DNA of 64,000 bases from an uncultured Lacinutrix sp. (lineage in GTDB: Bacteria > Bacteroidota > Bacteroidia > Flavobacteriales > Flavobacteriaceae), in NCBI GenBank assembly GCA_937129145.1, contig CAKZMU010000078.1, forward strand, positions 124,001-188,000, written 5' to 3'. The position numbers and the translations under genes were made by a program. Below the pieces are notes generated by a model that did no database searches, was not told the origin of the DNA, and was given only the letters and a program-made list of their open reading frames with translations. How positions within the stretch are numbered: position 1 is the stretch's first letter; the number at the start of each line of letters is the position of its first letter. Positions 18,437 to 26,762 of the stretch are shown in pieces.

Positions 18437-18460
18437 TAATCGCCAATATATAATTTTTTT
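18432..18460 (+). terminator. Possible expression-platform hairpin of the TPP riboswitch
   Basis: GGCGA and TCGCC form a 5-bp stem with a 3-nt loop, and a T run follows after an AT-rich gap (18454-18460). It could act as a weak terminator or as a switching partner. The gap before the T run makes this uncertain. Confidence 0.35.
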
Positions 18461-18465
18461 GATTC

Positions 18466-18496
18466 TGTCACCTTGAGCGTAGTTGAAAGGTCTTTT
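18466..18496. repeat. Interspersed repeat of the CACCTTGAGCG-AGT-GAAAGGTC type
   Basis: A roughly 30-bp imperfect palindrome (TGTCACCTTGAGCG ... TTGAAAGGTC) typical of short intergenic repeats in flavobacteria, located between the aptamer and the receptor gene. Confidence 0.6.
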
Positions 18497-18567
18497 CAAA
18501 AAATCAAACTTTAACAACTAAAGAATAATGACCTCTTTTTATTCGATTATAATTTTATGTAATCGAT

Positions 18568-20691
18568 ATGAAAAACGTATTTCTTTTTTTAACACTACTC
18601 GTACTGTCAGTCAGTGTTACTGCGCAAGAAACAGAAAAAAAACAAGACACAACTAAAGTCCAGAAGCTTGACGAGGTTTTAGTTAAAGCCGTTCGCGTTG
18701 ATGCAACATCACCAATTACCCATTCAAACGTAAAAAAGGAAGACCTTGAAAAACGAAATTTAGGACAGGATATTCCAGCGCTTTTAAATTATTTGCCATC
18801 CGTTATCACATCTTCTGATGCTGGTGCAGGCATAGGGTATTCGTATTTACGTGTGCGAGGTTCGGATGCCACTAGAATAAATATCACCATTAACGGTATT
18901 CCATACAATGACAGCGAAAGTCAAGGAACGTTTTGGGTAAATTTAGGCGATTTTGCGTCTTCAACGCAAAGTATGCAATTGCAACGTGGTGTTGGAACCT
19001 CCACCAATGGTTCAGGAGCGTTTGGCGCAAGTTTAAATATTTTAACGGATGCTGTTTCCGATGACGCTGGAGGCGAAATTTCGAACTCCTTTGGGTCATT
19101 TGGTACTCGAAAACACACGGTAAAATTTACTTCAGGCAAAATAAATGAGCACTTCGAATTTGCTGGAAGACTTTCTAATATTTATTCTGATGGCTATGTG
19201 GACAGAGCATTTACCGATTTAAAATCCTACTTTTTACAAGGGAGTTATATAGACGACAATACCTTAATAAAAGCCCTTGCTTTTGGTGGTGAAGAACACA
19301 CCTATCAAGCTTGGTATGGTTTGTCTGCAAGCCAACTAGAAGACGATAGACGCCAAAACCCATATACCTATGATAATGAAACCGATAATTACTGGCAAAA
19401 CCATTATCAATTGCATTGGAATGAAACCTTAAATAACCAATGGTCAACAAACCTCGGTTTAAACTACACAAGAGGTGAAGGCTATTTTGAACAGTTTAAA
19501 GACGATAGGGATGCTGTAGATTATAATAACTTAATAAATGATGGTAGTGATGTGATTGTGCAGCGTTGGTTAGATAATCATTTTTATGTGGCAAACGGAA
19601 CAGTAAAGTATAAAGAAAATAGTACCGAAATTATTTCGGGAGTATCTGTAAGTACTTATGAAAACGACCATTATGGTGAATTACTTTGGGGAAGCGATTT
19701 AGCACCAGGTACCAATATAAGAGATAGATATTACTTTAGTGCCTCAGAAAAAAGTGATTGGAGTGTTTTTTCAAAAGCTAGTTTTAGAGTGTCACAAAAC
19801 CTAAAAGCATTTATAGATGTACAAGGGCGATTTGTAAATTATAAAACGGCTGGATTAACGTCCAACAGAGCACCAATTGATGTTGATGAAAGCTATAGTT
19901 TTTTAAATCCAAAACTTGGGTTAACTTATAAAATCAACAATCGTAATAGTTTGTATGCATCATATGCCAAAGCCAACAAAGAACCTAACCGAAACGACTT
20001 TGAAAGTAATGCAGGCGAAGTAACACATGAAACCCTAAACGATTTTGAGTTAGGTTGGCGATTTATTAATAACAAACTAAGCGTAAATGCCAATGTTTAT
20101 TATATGAATTACAACAATCAATTAGTGCTTACAGGTGCGTTGGATAATTCAGGTGAATATTTAAGAGAAAATATCGATAAGAGTTACCGTTTAGGATTAG
20201 AGGTGGATGCCAATGTTAATATTTCAGAAAAATGGATGCTTAACTCAAATGTTGCCATAAGCGAAAATAAAATCAACGAACTCATTATTGATAGAGATGG
20301 AGGCTTAAGCAATTTCGGAAAAACCAATATTGCTTTTTCGCCAAGTATTATTTCAGGAAATTCAATTACTTATAAGCCAAATCAAAACTTACAATTAGCT
20401 TTATTAGGAAAATATGTAAGCTCACAATATTTAAGTAATACAGATACTGAAGCATCAAAAATTGACGGCTATTTTGTAAGTGATTTTAATGCGATATATG
20501 AACTAAAAATGAATAGTATTTTTAAATCAATTGTTTTTAAAGGCTTGGTCAATAATCTTTTTAATAAAGAATATGTCGATAGAGGCTATACCTATTTAAA
20601 TACTTGGAGCGGACCAACAGCGATTGAAGAACAAGGGTATTATCCACAGGCAACTATTAACTTTTTAGTAGGAGTGACTTTAAAATTTTAA
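18568..20691 (+). CDS. TonB-dependent outer-membrane receptor, probable thiamine uptake
   Basis: 707 residues: signal peptide 1-20, TonB-box-like region after it, plug domain about 45-165 (VITSSDAGAGIGYSYLRVRG, RINITINGIPYNDSESQG, QLQRGVGTSTNGSGAFG), then a 22-strand-type barrel ending in a C-terminal aromatic residue (LKF). There is no N-terminal carboxypeptidase-like domain and no SusD partner, so it is a classic siderophore/vitamin-type receptor and not a SusC. The upstream TPP riboswitch makes thiamine or a precursor the best substrate guess. Confidence 0.93.
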   Translation: MKNVFLFLTLLVLSVSVTAQETEKKQDTTKVQKLDEVLVKAVRVDATSPITHSNVKKEDLEKRNLGQDIPALLNYLPSVITSSDAGAGIGYSYLRVRGSDATRINITINGIPYNDSESQGTFWVNLGDFASSTQSMQLQRGVGTSTNGSGAFGASLNILTDAVSDDAGGEISNSFGSFGTRKHTVKFTSGKINEHFEFAGRLSNIYSDGYVDRAFTDLKSYFLQGSYIDDNTLIKALAFGGEEHTYQAWYGLSASQLEDDRRQNPYTYDNETDNYWQNHYQLHWNETLNNQWSTNLGLNYTRGEGYFEQFKDDRDAVDYNNLINDGSDVIVQRWLDNHFYVANGTVKYKENSTEIISGVSVSTYENDHYGELLWGSDLAPGTNIRDRYYFSASEKSDWSVFSKASFRVSQNLKAFIDVQGRFVNYKTAGLTSNRAPIDVDESYSFLNPKLGLTYKINNRNSLYASYAKANKEPNRNDFESNAGEVTHETLNDFELGWRFINNKLSVNANVYYMNYNNQLVLTGALDNSGEYLRENIDKSYRLGLEVDANVNISEKWMLNSNVAISENKINELIIDRDGGLSNFGKTNIAFSPSIISGNSITYKPNQNLQLALLGKYVSSQYLSNTDTEASKIDGYFVSDFNAIYELKMNSIFKSIVFKGLVNNLFNKEYVDRGYTYLNTWSGPTAIEEQGYYPQATINFLVGVTLKF

Positions 20692-20721
20692 ATTTCCGCC
20701 TTAAACTTAACCTTAAACAAG

Positions 20722-20748
20722 AAAGCGGCTTTTAGGAGTCGCTTTTTT
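20722..20748 (+). terminator. Terminator of the TonB receptor gene
   Basis: AAAGCGGC pairs with GTCGCTTT (one G-T wobble) around an 8-nt loop and is followed by a T run. Confidence 0.8.
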
Positions 20749-21178
20749 AATTGCTAATAATTAAGTCATTTCCGCTTTGCTCCACACGATAGGCTTTTAA
20801 GCCACATTGTAAATCAGGGTCGCTTAAAGGTTGTCCAGTAATTAAGCTATATACATTTTCATCGCTACAGCCACAAGTACCTTCCAATCCCTCTATATCC
20901 AATCTTGAGCAAGTGTTAGGCGAGTGGTTTGGGTCACTTGCATCCCAAGCTAAAAAACCAGTTCCAGAATTGGTCACAATAATACCACCATTTCCAGCAT
21001 TGGGTACATATACTGAGTTGCTTACAAACTGTAAATTAGTGTAAGGGAAAACATTCAAATTAATACTTGTATTCACACCAACGTTTAGTAAAAATCTACA
21101 ATTTCTATTGTTAACATCGCTCTTGCTACATGATATTGAGAGTAAAGTAAATAGAATATAATAAAAGGGCTTTTTCAT
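20747..21178 (-). CDS. Lipoprotein with a degenerate Rieske-like domain
   Basis: 143 residues with the lipobox LSISC (Cys17). The C-terminal half reads like a Rieske fold, with CSRLDIEGL where CxH is expected, CGCSDENVYSLITGQPL where CxxH is expected, and the closing LKAYRVEQSGNDLIIS strand pair, but both histidine ligands are missing. A 2Fe-2S cluster of Rieske type is therefore unlikely. Small proteins of this kind occur in flavobacteria, and no function is assigned. It is transcribed convergently to the TonB receptor. Confidence 0.72.
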   Translation of the reverse strand: MKKPFYYILFTLLSISCSKSDVNNRNCRFLLNVGVNTSINLNVFPYTNLQFVSNSVYVPNAGNGGIIVTNSGTGFLAWDASDPNHSPNTCSRLDIEGLEGTCGCSDENVYSLITGQPLSDPDLQCGLKAYRVEQSGNDLIISN

Positions 21179-21234
21179 AGTAAATTTTAATTCAGTTGCA
21201 ATTTACAATAAAAACGCATTAATGTAATATTTTG

Positions 21235-21242
21235 TATATTTG
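21235..21242 (+). promoter_or_regulatory. -7 promoter box for greA
   Basis: TATATTTG matches TAnnTTTG, 77 nt before the greA ATG. No confident -33 box. Confidence 0.5.
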
Positions 21243-21319
21243 CATTACAATTTTATGAAGATAAATTGTATTGTGTTTGTAGATAATCTATGAGCACTTT
21301 TTTAATTAAAAGAGGAATT

Positions 21320-21796
21320 ATGAGCAACGTATCTTATTACACTGCGGAAGGATTAAAGAAACTAAGAGAAGAATTACGACAATTAAAAGATATAGAGCGT
21401 CCAAAAGCATCAAACGCTATTGCTGAAGCAAGGGATAAAGGTGATTTAAGTGAAAATGCCGAATATGACGCAGCAAAAGAAGCTCAAGGAATGCTTGAAA
21501 TGAAAATTGCCAAACTTGAAGAAGCTTTAGCAGGAGCAAGACTTATTGACGAATCGCAATTAGACTTATCCAAAGTACTGGCATTATCTATTGTTAAAAT
21601 TAAAAACCAAGCCAATGGTATGGAAATGACCTATACTTTGGTTGCAGATGGTGAAGCAGATTTAGCTTCAGGAAAAATATCCATAAACTCTCCAATTGGT
21701 AAAGGATTGCTTGGTAAATCTGTTGGTGATGTTGCAGCAATTCAAGTGCCAAATGGCATTATTAATTTTGAAATATTAGAAATATCTAGGTCCTAA
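21320..21796 (+). CDS. greA: Transcription elongation factor GreA
   Basis: 158 residues. Rescues backtracked RNA polymerase by stimulating transcript cleavage. The N-terminal coiled coil carries the acidic tip in GDLSENAEYDAAKEAQ, and the C-terminal FKBP-like domain contains SINSPIGKGLLGKSVGD. An in-frame ATG at 21290 would add ten residues not typical of GreA, so the ATG at 21320, preceded by AGAGGA, is preferred. It overlaps the HIT gene by one base (TAATG). Confidence 0.96.
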   Translation: MSNVSYYTAEGLKKLREELRQLKDIERPKASNAIAEARDKGDLSENAEYDAAKEAQGMLEMKIAKLEEALAGARLIDESQLDLSKVLALSIVKIKNQANGMEMTYTLVADGEADLASGKISINSPIGKGLLGKSVGDVAAIQVPNGIINFEILEISRS

Positions 21797-22185
21797 TGGC
21801 ATCCATTTTCACTAAAATAGTAAACGGAGATATTCCTTGTTATAAAGTTGCAGAAACAGATGACTTTTTAGCATTCTTAGATGTTAACCCAAATGCAAAA
21901 GGACATACGCTGTGCATCCCAAAAAAAGAAGTTGACAAGATTTTTGACCTTGACGAAACTACCTATAATGGTCTTATGAGTTTTTCAAGGAAAGTAGCTA
22001 TTGCTATTGAAAAAACCATTGATTGTAAACGTGTTGGAATGTCGGTAATTGGTTTGGAAGTACCTCATGTACATGTACATTTAATTCCTTTAAACTCGAT
22101 GGAAGATGCGCGATTTGTTAATAAAACGTCTATGACTAAGGATGATTTTGAAGCGACTGCAAAAGCTATCAGCGGCAATCTTTAA
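21796..22185 (+). CDS. HIT-family nucleotide hydrolase/transferase
   Basis: 129 residues with the histidine triad HVHVHLIPL (His91, His93, His95) and the upstream His in KGHTLCIPKK. HIT proteins of this size cleave adenosine phosphoramidates or dinucleoside polyphosphates. It is coupled to greA by TAATG and ends in a 4-nt stop/stop overlap (TTAA) with the convergent gene. Confidence 0.93.
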   Translation: MASIFTKIVNGDIPCYKVAETDDFLAFLDVNPNAKGHTLCIPKKEVDKIFDLDETTYNGLMSFSRKVAIAIEKTIDCKRVGMSVIGLEVPHVHVHLIPLNSMEDARFVNKTSMTKDDFEATAKAISGNL

Positions 22186-22535
22186 ATTTTAATTACTCCA
22201 GCTGCAAGTAAAATTCCTAATAAAACTAATATATCTAAGATTATTAAGAATATCCAAGTAATTCTCTTTAATTTAAAAGATTTAGATTTTGGTGTAAACG
22301 CTTTTTTCTTGTAACCAATAATACGCTCAATATCATCCGTCCAGCGAACAGGAAAAATATCTGTGTCACATACCTTGCAACGCAACTCACAAATAACATC
22401 ATTGGTTACCGCTTTATAAAAACGAGTTTCCGTAATCTTTTGACTAAAGTTTAGTTGCAAACCATCAGTCGAAAAGCATTCAGGGCAATTGTTATTCAAT
22501 GTTTCAGTTTGAATATGTATGTAACTATTGTTCAT
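22182..22535 (-). CDS. Zinc-ribbon membrane protein of unknown function
   Basis: 117 residues. Two Cys pairs, CPEC (17-20) and CKVC, suggest a zinc ribbon, followed by a basic linker and a single C-terminal membrane helix (about 93-113). It starts 4 nt after the histidine-kinase stop, suggesting co-transcription. The function is not recognised. Confidence 0.75.
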   Translation of the reverse strand: MNNSYIHIQTETLNNNCPECFSTDGLQLNFSQKITETRFYKAVTNDVICELRCKVCDTDIFPVRWTDDIERIIGYKKKAFTPKSKSFKLKRITWIFLIILDILVLLGILLAAGVIKI

Positions 22536-22539
22536 AGTA

Positions 22540-23700
22540 TTAACTTGTTGTTTTTAGCGACACTTGTATGGTCGTGCCCTTACCAATTTCAGAAGAAATC
22601 ACCTTAATTTTTCCATCATGATAGTCTTCAACAATACGCTTTGCAAGCGATAATCCTAATCCCCAACCACGTTTTTTACTAGTAAAACCAGGCTCAAATA
22701 TTTTTTTATACCTTGCTTTAGGAATGCCTTTTCCAGTATCACTGACTCTTATATGAACATAAGTATTGTTTGGTACAACCTCAATTTTTAGCTGCCCTTT
22801 TCCTTTCATGGCATCAATAGCATTTTTCACAAGGTTTTCTATAGTCCAGCCGTAAAGTTGTTTGTTTAGATTGACGTTAATAACATTATTTGGTGCTACA
22901 AACTCAAAATCAACAAGTTTTGAGGAACGTGTTTTTAAATAGTCAAACGAGTCTTTAGTTTCGGTAATAATGTCTGATAATTCTAATTTTGGAATTGACC
23001 CTATTTTACTAAACCTATCGGTGATGGTTTGAAGTCGATTAATGTCTTTTTCAATTTCTGAAATATGCTCAGGATTAACCTCTTCCATTTTTAATATTTC
23101 AGTCCAACCAATTAATGACGACAAGGGTGTGCCAATTTGGTGTGCCGTTTCTTTTGCCATTCCAGTCCATAATTTATTTTGGGTAGCGACTCTCGAACTT
23201 TTATAAAAGAAAAATGCCACAGCTGCAAATAATACAATAATTAAAATTAGGGCTAATGGGTAGTATTTTAATTTGTTTAGAAGTGATGAATTTCCATAAT
23301 ATATTTTCCCAAAATTTTGATTTCTATATTTAACTTCTATTGGTGCGTTTTCTTTTTCAAAACGTATTTTCAATTTATTCAAGTACACACTTACATCTTT
23401 TACGTTAGTGGTGTCAATATTTAGTATTCTTGTAAATTCCCCATCAGGAGTGACCATCATTCTGGGGTTGGTAATACTAGTGGAGTCTGTTAGAATATGA
23501 GTAGTGACTGGATTTACATCTGCATCCAAATCATTAATGTTTCCTAAAAAATCGCTTTGAGCAAAAGACCAAGTAGCCATTTTTATACGTTCTTCAGCTT
23601 TAAACTTCTGAAAAAAGTCGTAAGTATTCCATAAAATCAACGAAATAATAGCAAAAGATGCTACTACAATAACCCAACGTAAAATGTTTCTGTTACTCAA
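22540..23700 (-). CDS. Sensor histidine kinase
   Basis: 386 residues. A membrane helix at about 8-26, an extracytoplasmic part of about 120 residues and a second helix at about 147-167 precede the kinase core. The H-box KETAHQIGTPLSSLIGW, the N-box LVKNAIDAM, the G1 segment VSDTGKGIPKA and the G2 segment KRGWGLGLSLAKRI are all present. No HAMP or PAS domain is evident and no response regulator is adjacent, so it is an orphan kinase in this window. Confidence 0.92.
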   Translation of the reverse strand: MSNRNILRWVIVVASFAIISLILWNTYDFFQKFKAEERIKMATWSFAQSDFLGNINDLDADVNPVTTHILTDSTSITNPRMMVTPDGEFTRILNIDTTNVKDVSVYLNKLKIRFEKENAPIEVKYRNQNFGKIYYGNSSLLNKLKYYPLALILIIVLFAAVAFFFYKSSRVATQNKLWTGMAKETAHQIGTPLSSLIGWTEILKMEEVNPEHISEIEKDINRLQTITDRFSKIGSIPKLELSDIITETKDSFDYLKTRSSKLVDFEFVAPNNVINVNLNKQLYGWTIENLVKNAIDAMKGKGQLKIEVVPNNTYVHIRVSDTGKGIPKARYKKIFEPGFTSKKRGWGLGLSLAKRIVEDYHDGKIKVISSEIGKGTTIQVSLKTTS

Positions 23701-23800
23701 AAAAACTAAGTTTATTTTTCAATTTTAAATATAATGCAATTATGTTAATATTATTGTGCTAGTTGTTAGTAAAATGGTTTTTAGTTACTACTTAGATTGT

Positions 23801-23808
23801 TAACTTTG
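23801..23808 (+). promoter_or_regulatory. -7 promoter box for the flavin-reductase-like gene
   Basis: TAACTTTG matches TAnnTTTG and lies 18 nt before the ATG at 23827. Confidence 0.6.
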
Positions 23809-23826
23809 TGGCTCAAATTTTTAAGG

Positions 23827-24708
23827 ATGCTTTCGTTAGAACCAAAAGACATATCTGTAGGAAAATTGCATAGCTATTTGCTAAGTGCTGTGGCACCTAG
23901 ACCCATTGCGTTTGCAAGTACTATTGATGCTAATGGAAACCCTAATTTGTCACCATTTAGTTTCTTTAACGTATTTAGTGCCAACCCACCAATTATGGTG
24001 TTTTCGCCTGCAAGACGTGTTAGAAACAATACAACAAAACATACCTTGGAAAATGTTGAACAGGTAAAAGAAGTAGTGATTAATGTGGTAAATTTTGATA
24101 TTGTTCAACAAATGTCTTTGAGCAGTACGGAGTATCCTGAAAATGTCAACGAATTTGAAAAGGCAGGCTTGACAATGCTTAAGTCAGATGTGGTTAAACC
24201 ATTTCGAGTAGCTGAATCGCCTGTACAATTTGAATGTAAAGTCAATGACATTATTAAATTAGGCACCGAAGGTGGTGCTGGAAATTTAATTATTTGTGAA
24301 GTGATTAAAATTCATATTACAGATGAGGTGCTTAATGACGACAAAACGATAAATCAAGAACAATTGGATTTAGTCGCTAGAGCTGGAGGTAGTTATTACA
24401 GTAGAGCCAATAAAGGGTTTTTTGAAATTCCAAAACCATTATCAAAACTTGGAATAGGTGTTGATGCCATGCCTGAGCATGTTAAAAATAGCATGATTTT
24501 AACTGGAAATGACCTTGGTATTTTAGGAAACGTTGAAGCTTTACCAAGCAACAAAGAGATTGAAGATTTTTTAGAAGATGTAAGTGAGCGTTACCCAAAT
24601 GTTAGAGACACCTCTCATAGGGAAAAGCACAAAATAGCGCAAAACTATTTAAGTTTTGGTGATGTTGAAAGCGCATGGAAGCTATTGTTATCAGAAAAAA
24701 TAAATTAG
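23827..24708 (+). CDS. Flavin reductase-like FMN-binding protein
   Basis: 293 residues with a split-barrel flavin-binding domain over about 1-200: AVAPRPIAFASTIDANGNPNLSP, FFNVFSANPPIMVFSPARR and the C-terminal RAGGSYYSR. Family members reduce or bind FMN, sometimes supplying a monooxygenase. The C-terminal 80 residues are helical and extra to the basic fold. A TTG at 23797 would read through the predicted -7 box, so the ATG at 23827 was chosen. Confidence 0.88.
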   Translation: MLSLEPKDISVGKLHSYLLSAVAPRPIAFASTIDANGNPNLSPFSFFNVFSANPPIMVFSPARRVRNNTTKHTLENVEQVKEVVINVVNFDIVQQMSLSSTEYPENVNEFEKAGLTMLKSDVVKPFRVAESPVQFECKVNDIIKLGTEGGAGNLIICEVIKIHITDEVLNDDKTINQEQLDLVARAGGSYYSRANKGFFEIPKPLSKLGIGVDAMPEHVKNSMILTGNDLGILGNVEALPSNKEIEDFLEDVSERYPNVRDTSHREKHKIAQNYLSFGDVESAWKLLLSEKIN

Positions 24709-24747
24709 AAATAAAATTAACAGAAATAAATAATTAAGTAAGAACCG

Positions 24748-25125
24748 ATGGAAGTACAAGGAAAAATTAAAGTAATTGGAGAAACTCAAACGTTTGGAAC
24801 AAATGGGTTTAGAAAAAGAGAAGTTGTTGTAACAACCGAAGAGCAATATCCACAGCATATAATGATTGAGTTTGTTCAAGATAAAACAGATTTATTAAAT
24901 ACTTATCAAGTAGGACAGCAAGTAAAAATTAATATCAACTTAAGAGGTAGAGAGTGGGTTAATCCACAAGGAGAAACCAAGTATTTTAACTCTATTCAAG
25001 GTTGGAGAATAGAAAATGTACAGCAAGATGCTTCAAACGGAAATGTACCACCAGCACCACCAACTGAGGCTTTTGAACCTGTTGGAAATTTAAATGAAGA
25101 AGAACAAGACGACCTTCCTTTTTAA
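24748..25125 (+). CDS. DUF3127 family protein
   Basis: 125 residues. A compact beta-rich domain (MEVQGKIKVIGETQTFG, KREVVVTTEEQYPQHIMIEF, GRQWVN-like GREWVNPQGETKYFNSIQGWRI) followed by an acidic tail ending EEEQDDLPF, very like the tail of single-stranded DNA-binding proteins. DUF3127 has an OB-fold look, and a nucleic-acid role is inferred but unproven. Confidence 0.88.
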   Translation: MEVQGKIKVIGETQTFGTNGFRKREVVVTTEEQYPQHIMIEFVQDKTDLLNTYQVGQQVKININLRGREWVNPQGETKYFNSIQGWRIENVQQDASNGNVPPAPPTEAFEPVGNLNEEEQDDLPF

Positions 25126-25145
25126 AAACACAATTTAAAAAAACC

Positions 25146-25175
25146 AAAGCCTCAGTAATACATTGAGGCTTTTTT
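25146..25175 (+). terminator. Terminator after the DUF3127 gene
   Basis: AAAGCCTCA pairs with TGAGGCTTT around a 9-nt loop and a T run follows. Confidence 0.88.
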
Positions 25176-25225
25176 GTTGGTGTAAATTACTCTATTTTAA
25201 CGTTGTTTTTAATGAAATATACATC

Positions 25226-25852
25226 ATGCACTTTTTGACAGATAATACAGATTTTCCAGAAGTAACAAAAGCCAATGAAGACGGTTTGCTCGCAATTGGA
25301 GGAAATTTATCTGTAGAACGTTTATTAAATGCCTATAAAAAAGGAATTTTTCCTTGGTATGAAATAGGTCAACCAATTTTATGGTGGTCTCCAGACCCTA
25401 GATTTGTACTTTTTCCTGAGAAACTAAAAGTATCAAAAAGTATGAGGCAAACTTTAAGAAATTGCAATTATACAGTAACAATAAACAAAGACTTTAGACA
25501 AGTAATAAGTGAATGTGCAAAAGTAAAAAGAGAAGGGCAATTTAGTACATGGATTACTGATGAAATGATTGAAGCCTATTGTAACTTACACAATTTAGGA
25601 TATGCAAAATCTGTTGAAGTTTGGAAAGCAGATAAATTAGTTGCAGGACTTTATGGTGTTGACCTTAACGGAAGCGTTTTTTGTGGCGAAAGTATGTTTA
25701 CCAAAGAAAGTAATGCAAGCAAAGTGGGTTTTATCACATTTGTGAAAAATTCCAATTATAAATTAATAGATTGCCAAGTATATACAAATCATTTGGAAAG
25801 TCTTGGAGCAGAAGATATACCAAGAAAAGAATTTATTAATTTCTTAAATTGA
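25226..25852 (+). CDS. aat: Leucyl/phenylalanyl-tRNA--protein transferase
   Basis: 208 residues. Adds Leu or Phe from aminoacyl-tRNA to proteins with N-terminal Arg or Lys, marking them for ClpS/ClpAP degradation. Landmarks are DGLLAIGGNLS, GIFPWYE, WWSPDPRFVLFP, STWITDEMIEAY, GLYGVDLNGSVFCGESMF and the C-terminal DCQVYTNHLESLGA. The ATG at 25226 gives the family-typical N-terminus MHFLTDNT. Upstream in-frame starts would run into the terminator. Confidence 0.96.
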   Translation: MHFLTDNTDFPEVTKANEDGLLAIGGNLSVERLLNAYKKGIFPWYEIGQPILWWSPDPRFVLFPEKLKVSKSMRQTLRNCNYTVTINKDFRQVISECAKVKREGQFSTWITDEMIEAYCNLHNLGYAKSVEVWKADKLVAGLYGVDLNGSVFCGESMFTKESNASKVGFITFVKNSNYKLIDCQVYTNHLESLGAEDIPRKEFINFLN

Positions 25853-25904
25853 CAAAAGTCATAGATTAAAAAAAATAAAAAATGAATCTTTGTAGAATAT
25901 AAAA

Positions 25905-26762
25905 ATGCCTATGCTAACACAAGAAGATTTTGAAAAACATACAAATAGAGAAGAGTTTTTAAAGACACTAAAAGAAAAGCTAGAACCTAGTCGTTTTGAG
26001 GATATAATTTATGCAGTAAATTATGAAAAGGAATTGCTAAAACTTCAAGCAGAACTGGTTGATTTACAACAGTGGGTTGCAAAACACAAAAAAAGAGTAT
26101 GCATCATTTTTGAAGGTCGTGATGCCGCTGGAAAAGGTGGCGCAATTCGTCGTTTTGCCGAACATTTAAATCCACGTTCAATGCGAGTAGTGGCTTTAAC
26201 AAAACCTACAGATGTGGAGAAAGGGCAATGGTATTTTAGACGTTACATTAAAGCTTTACCAAATCCAGGTGAGATTGTGTTGTTTGACCGTAGTTGGTAT
26301 AATCGTGCTGTTGTTGAGCCTGTAATGGGGTTTTGTAACGATGAAGAATACAATAAGTTCATGGTTCAAGTACCAGAATTTGAACATATGCTATACGAAG
26401 ATGGCGTAGAGATAATAAAATTCTGGTTCTCAATCTCAAAAGATGAGCAAGTTAAACGTTTTGATGCACGACTTAAAACCCCATTAAAGCGATGGAAATT
26501 TAGCGAAGTTGATAAAGAAGGGCAACGTTTATGGGATAAATACACATTTTATAAAGAGCAAATGTTTGGTAAAACCCACACAACATTTAGCCCTTGGATT
26601 ATTATTAAAACAAACGAAAAGAAAGAAGCGCGATTAGAAAGTATTAGGTATGTATTATCTCGTTTTAATTATGAAGGGAAAGGTAATTCTAACACAGTAT
26701 TATTACCAGACCCAAATGTTGTACAACGCTATCATAGAATGGTAAAACAAATAGATAATTAA
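25905..26762 (+). CDS. ppk2: Polyphosphate kinase 2, first of a tandem pair
   Basis: 285 residues. Uses polyphosphate to phosphorylate nucleotides. It has Walker A GRDAAGKGG (71-79), Walker B FDRSWYNR (127-134) and the family segment TKPTDVEKGQWYFRRY. Single-domain PPK2 proteins of this size are of class I (NDP to NTP) or class III (NMP and NDP), and the class cannot be told with certainty. The stop overlaps the start of the second copy (TAATG). Confidence 0.93.
   Translation: MPMLTQEDFEKHTNREEFLKTLKEKLEPSRFEDIIYAVNYEKELLKLQAELVDLQQWVAKHKKRVCIIFEGRDAAGKGGAIRRFAEHLNPRSMRVVALTKPTDVEKGQWYFRRYIKALPNPGEIVLFDRSWYNRAVVEPVMGFCNDEEYNKFMVQVPEFEHMLYEDGVEIIKFWFSISKDEQVKRFDARLKTPLKRWKFSEVDKEGQRLWDKYTFYKEQMFGKTHTTFSPWIIIKTNEKKEARLESIRYVLSRFNYEGKGNSNTVLLPDPNVVQRYHRMVKQIDN

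Larger units (their letters stand above)
18137..18567. other. Gene-free stretch of 431 bp: microsatellites, promoter and TPP riboswitch
   Basis: The only gap above 300 bp. In order it holds a 6-bp tandem repeat (18141-18182), a 7-bp tandem repeat (18227-18254), a -7 box (18258-18265), the TPP aptamer with an internal 7-bp tandem repeat (18271-18436), a small GC hairpin (18432-18444) and an interspersed repeat (18466-18496), then about 70 bp of leader before the TonB receptor. Confidence 0.8.
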
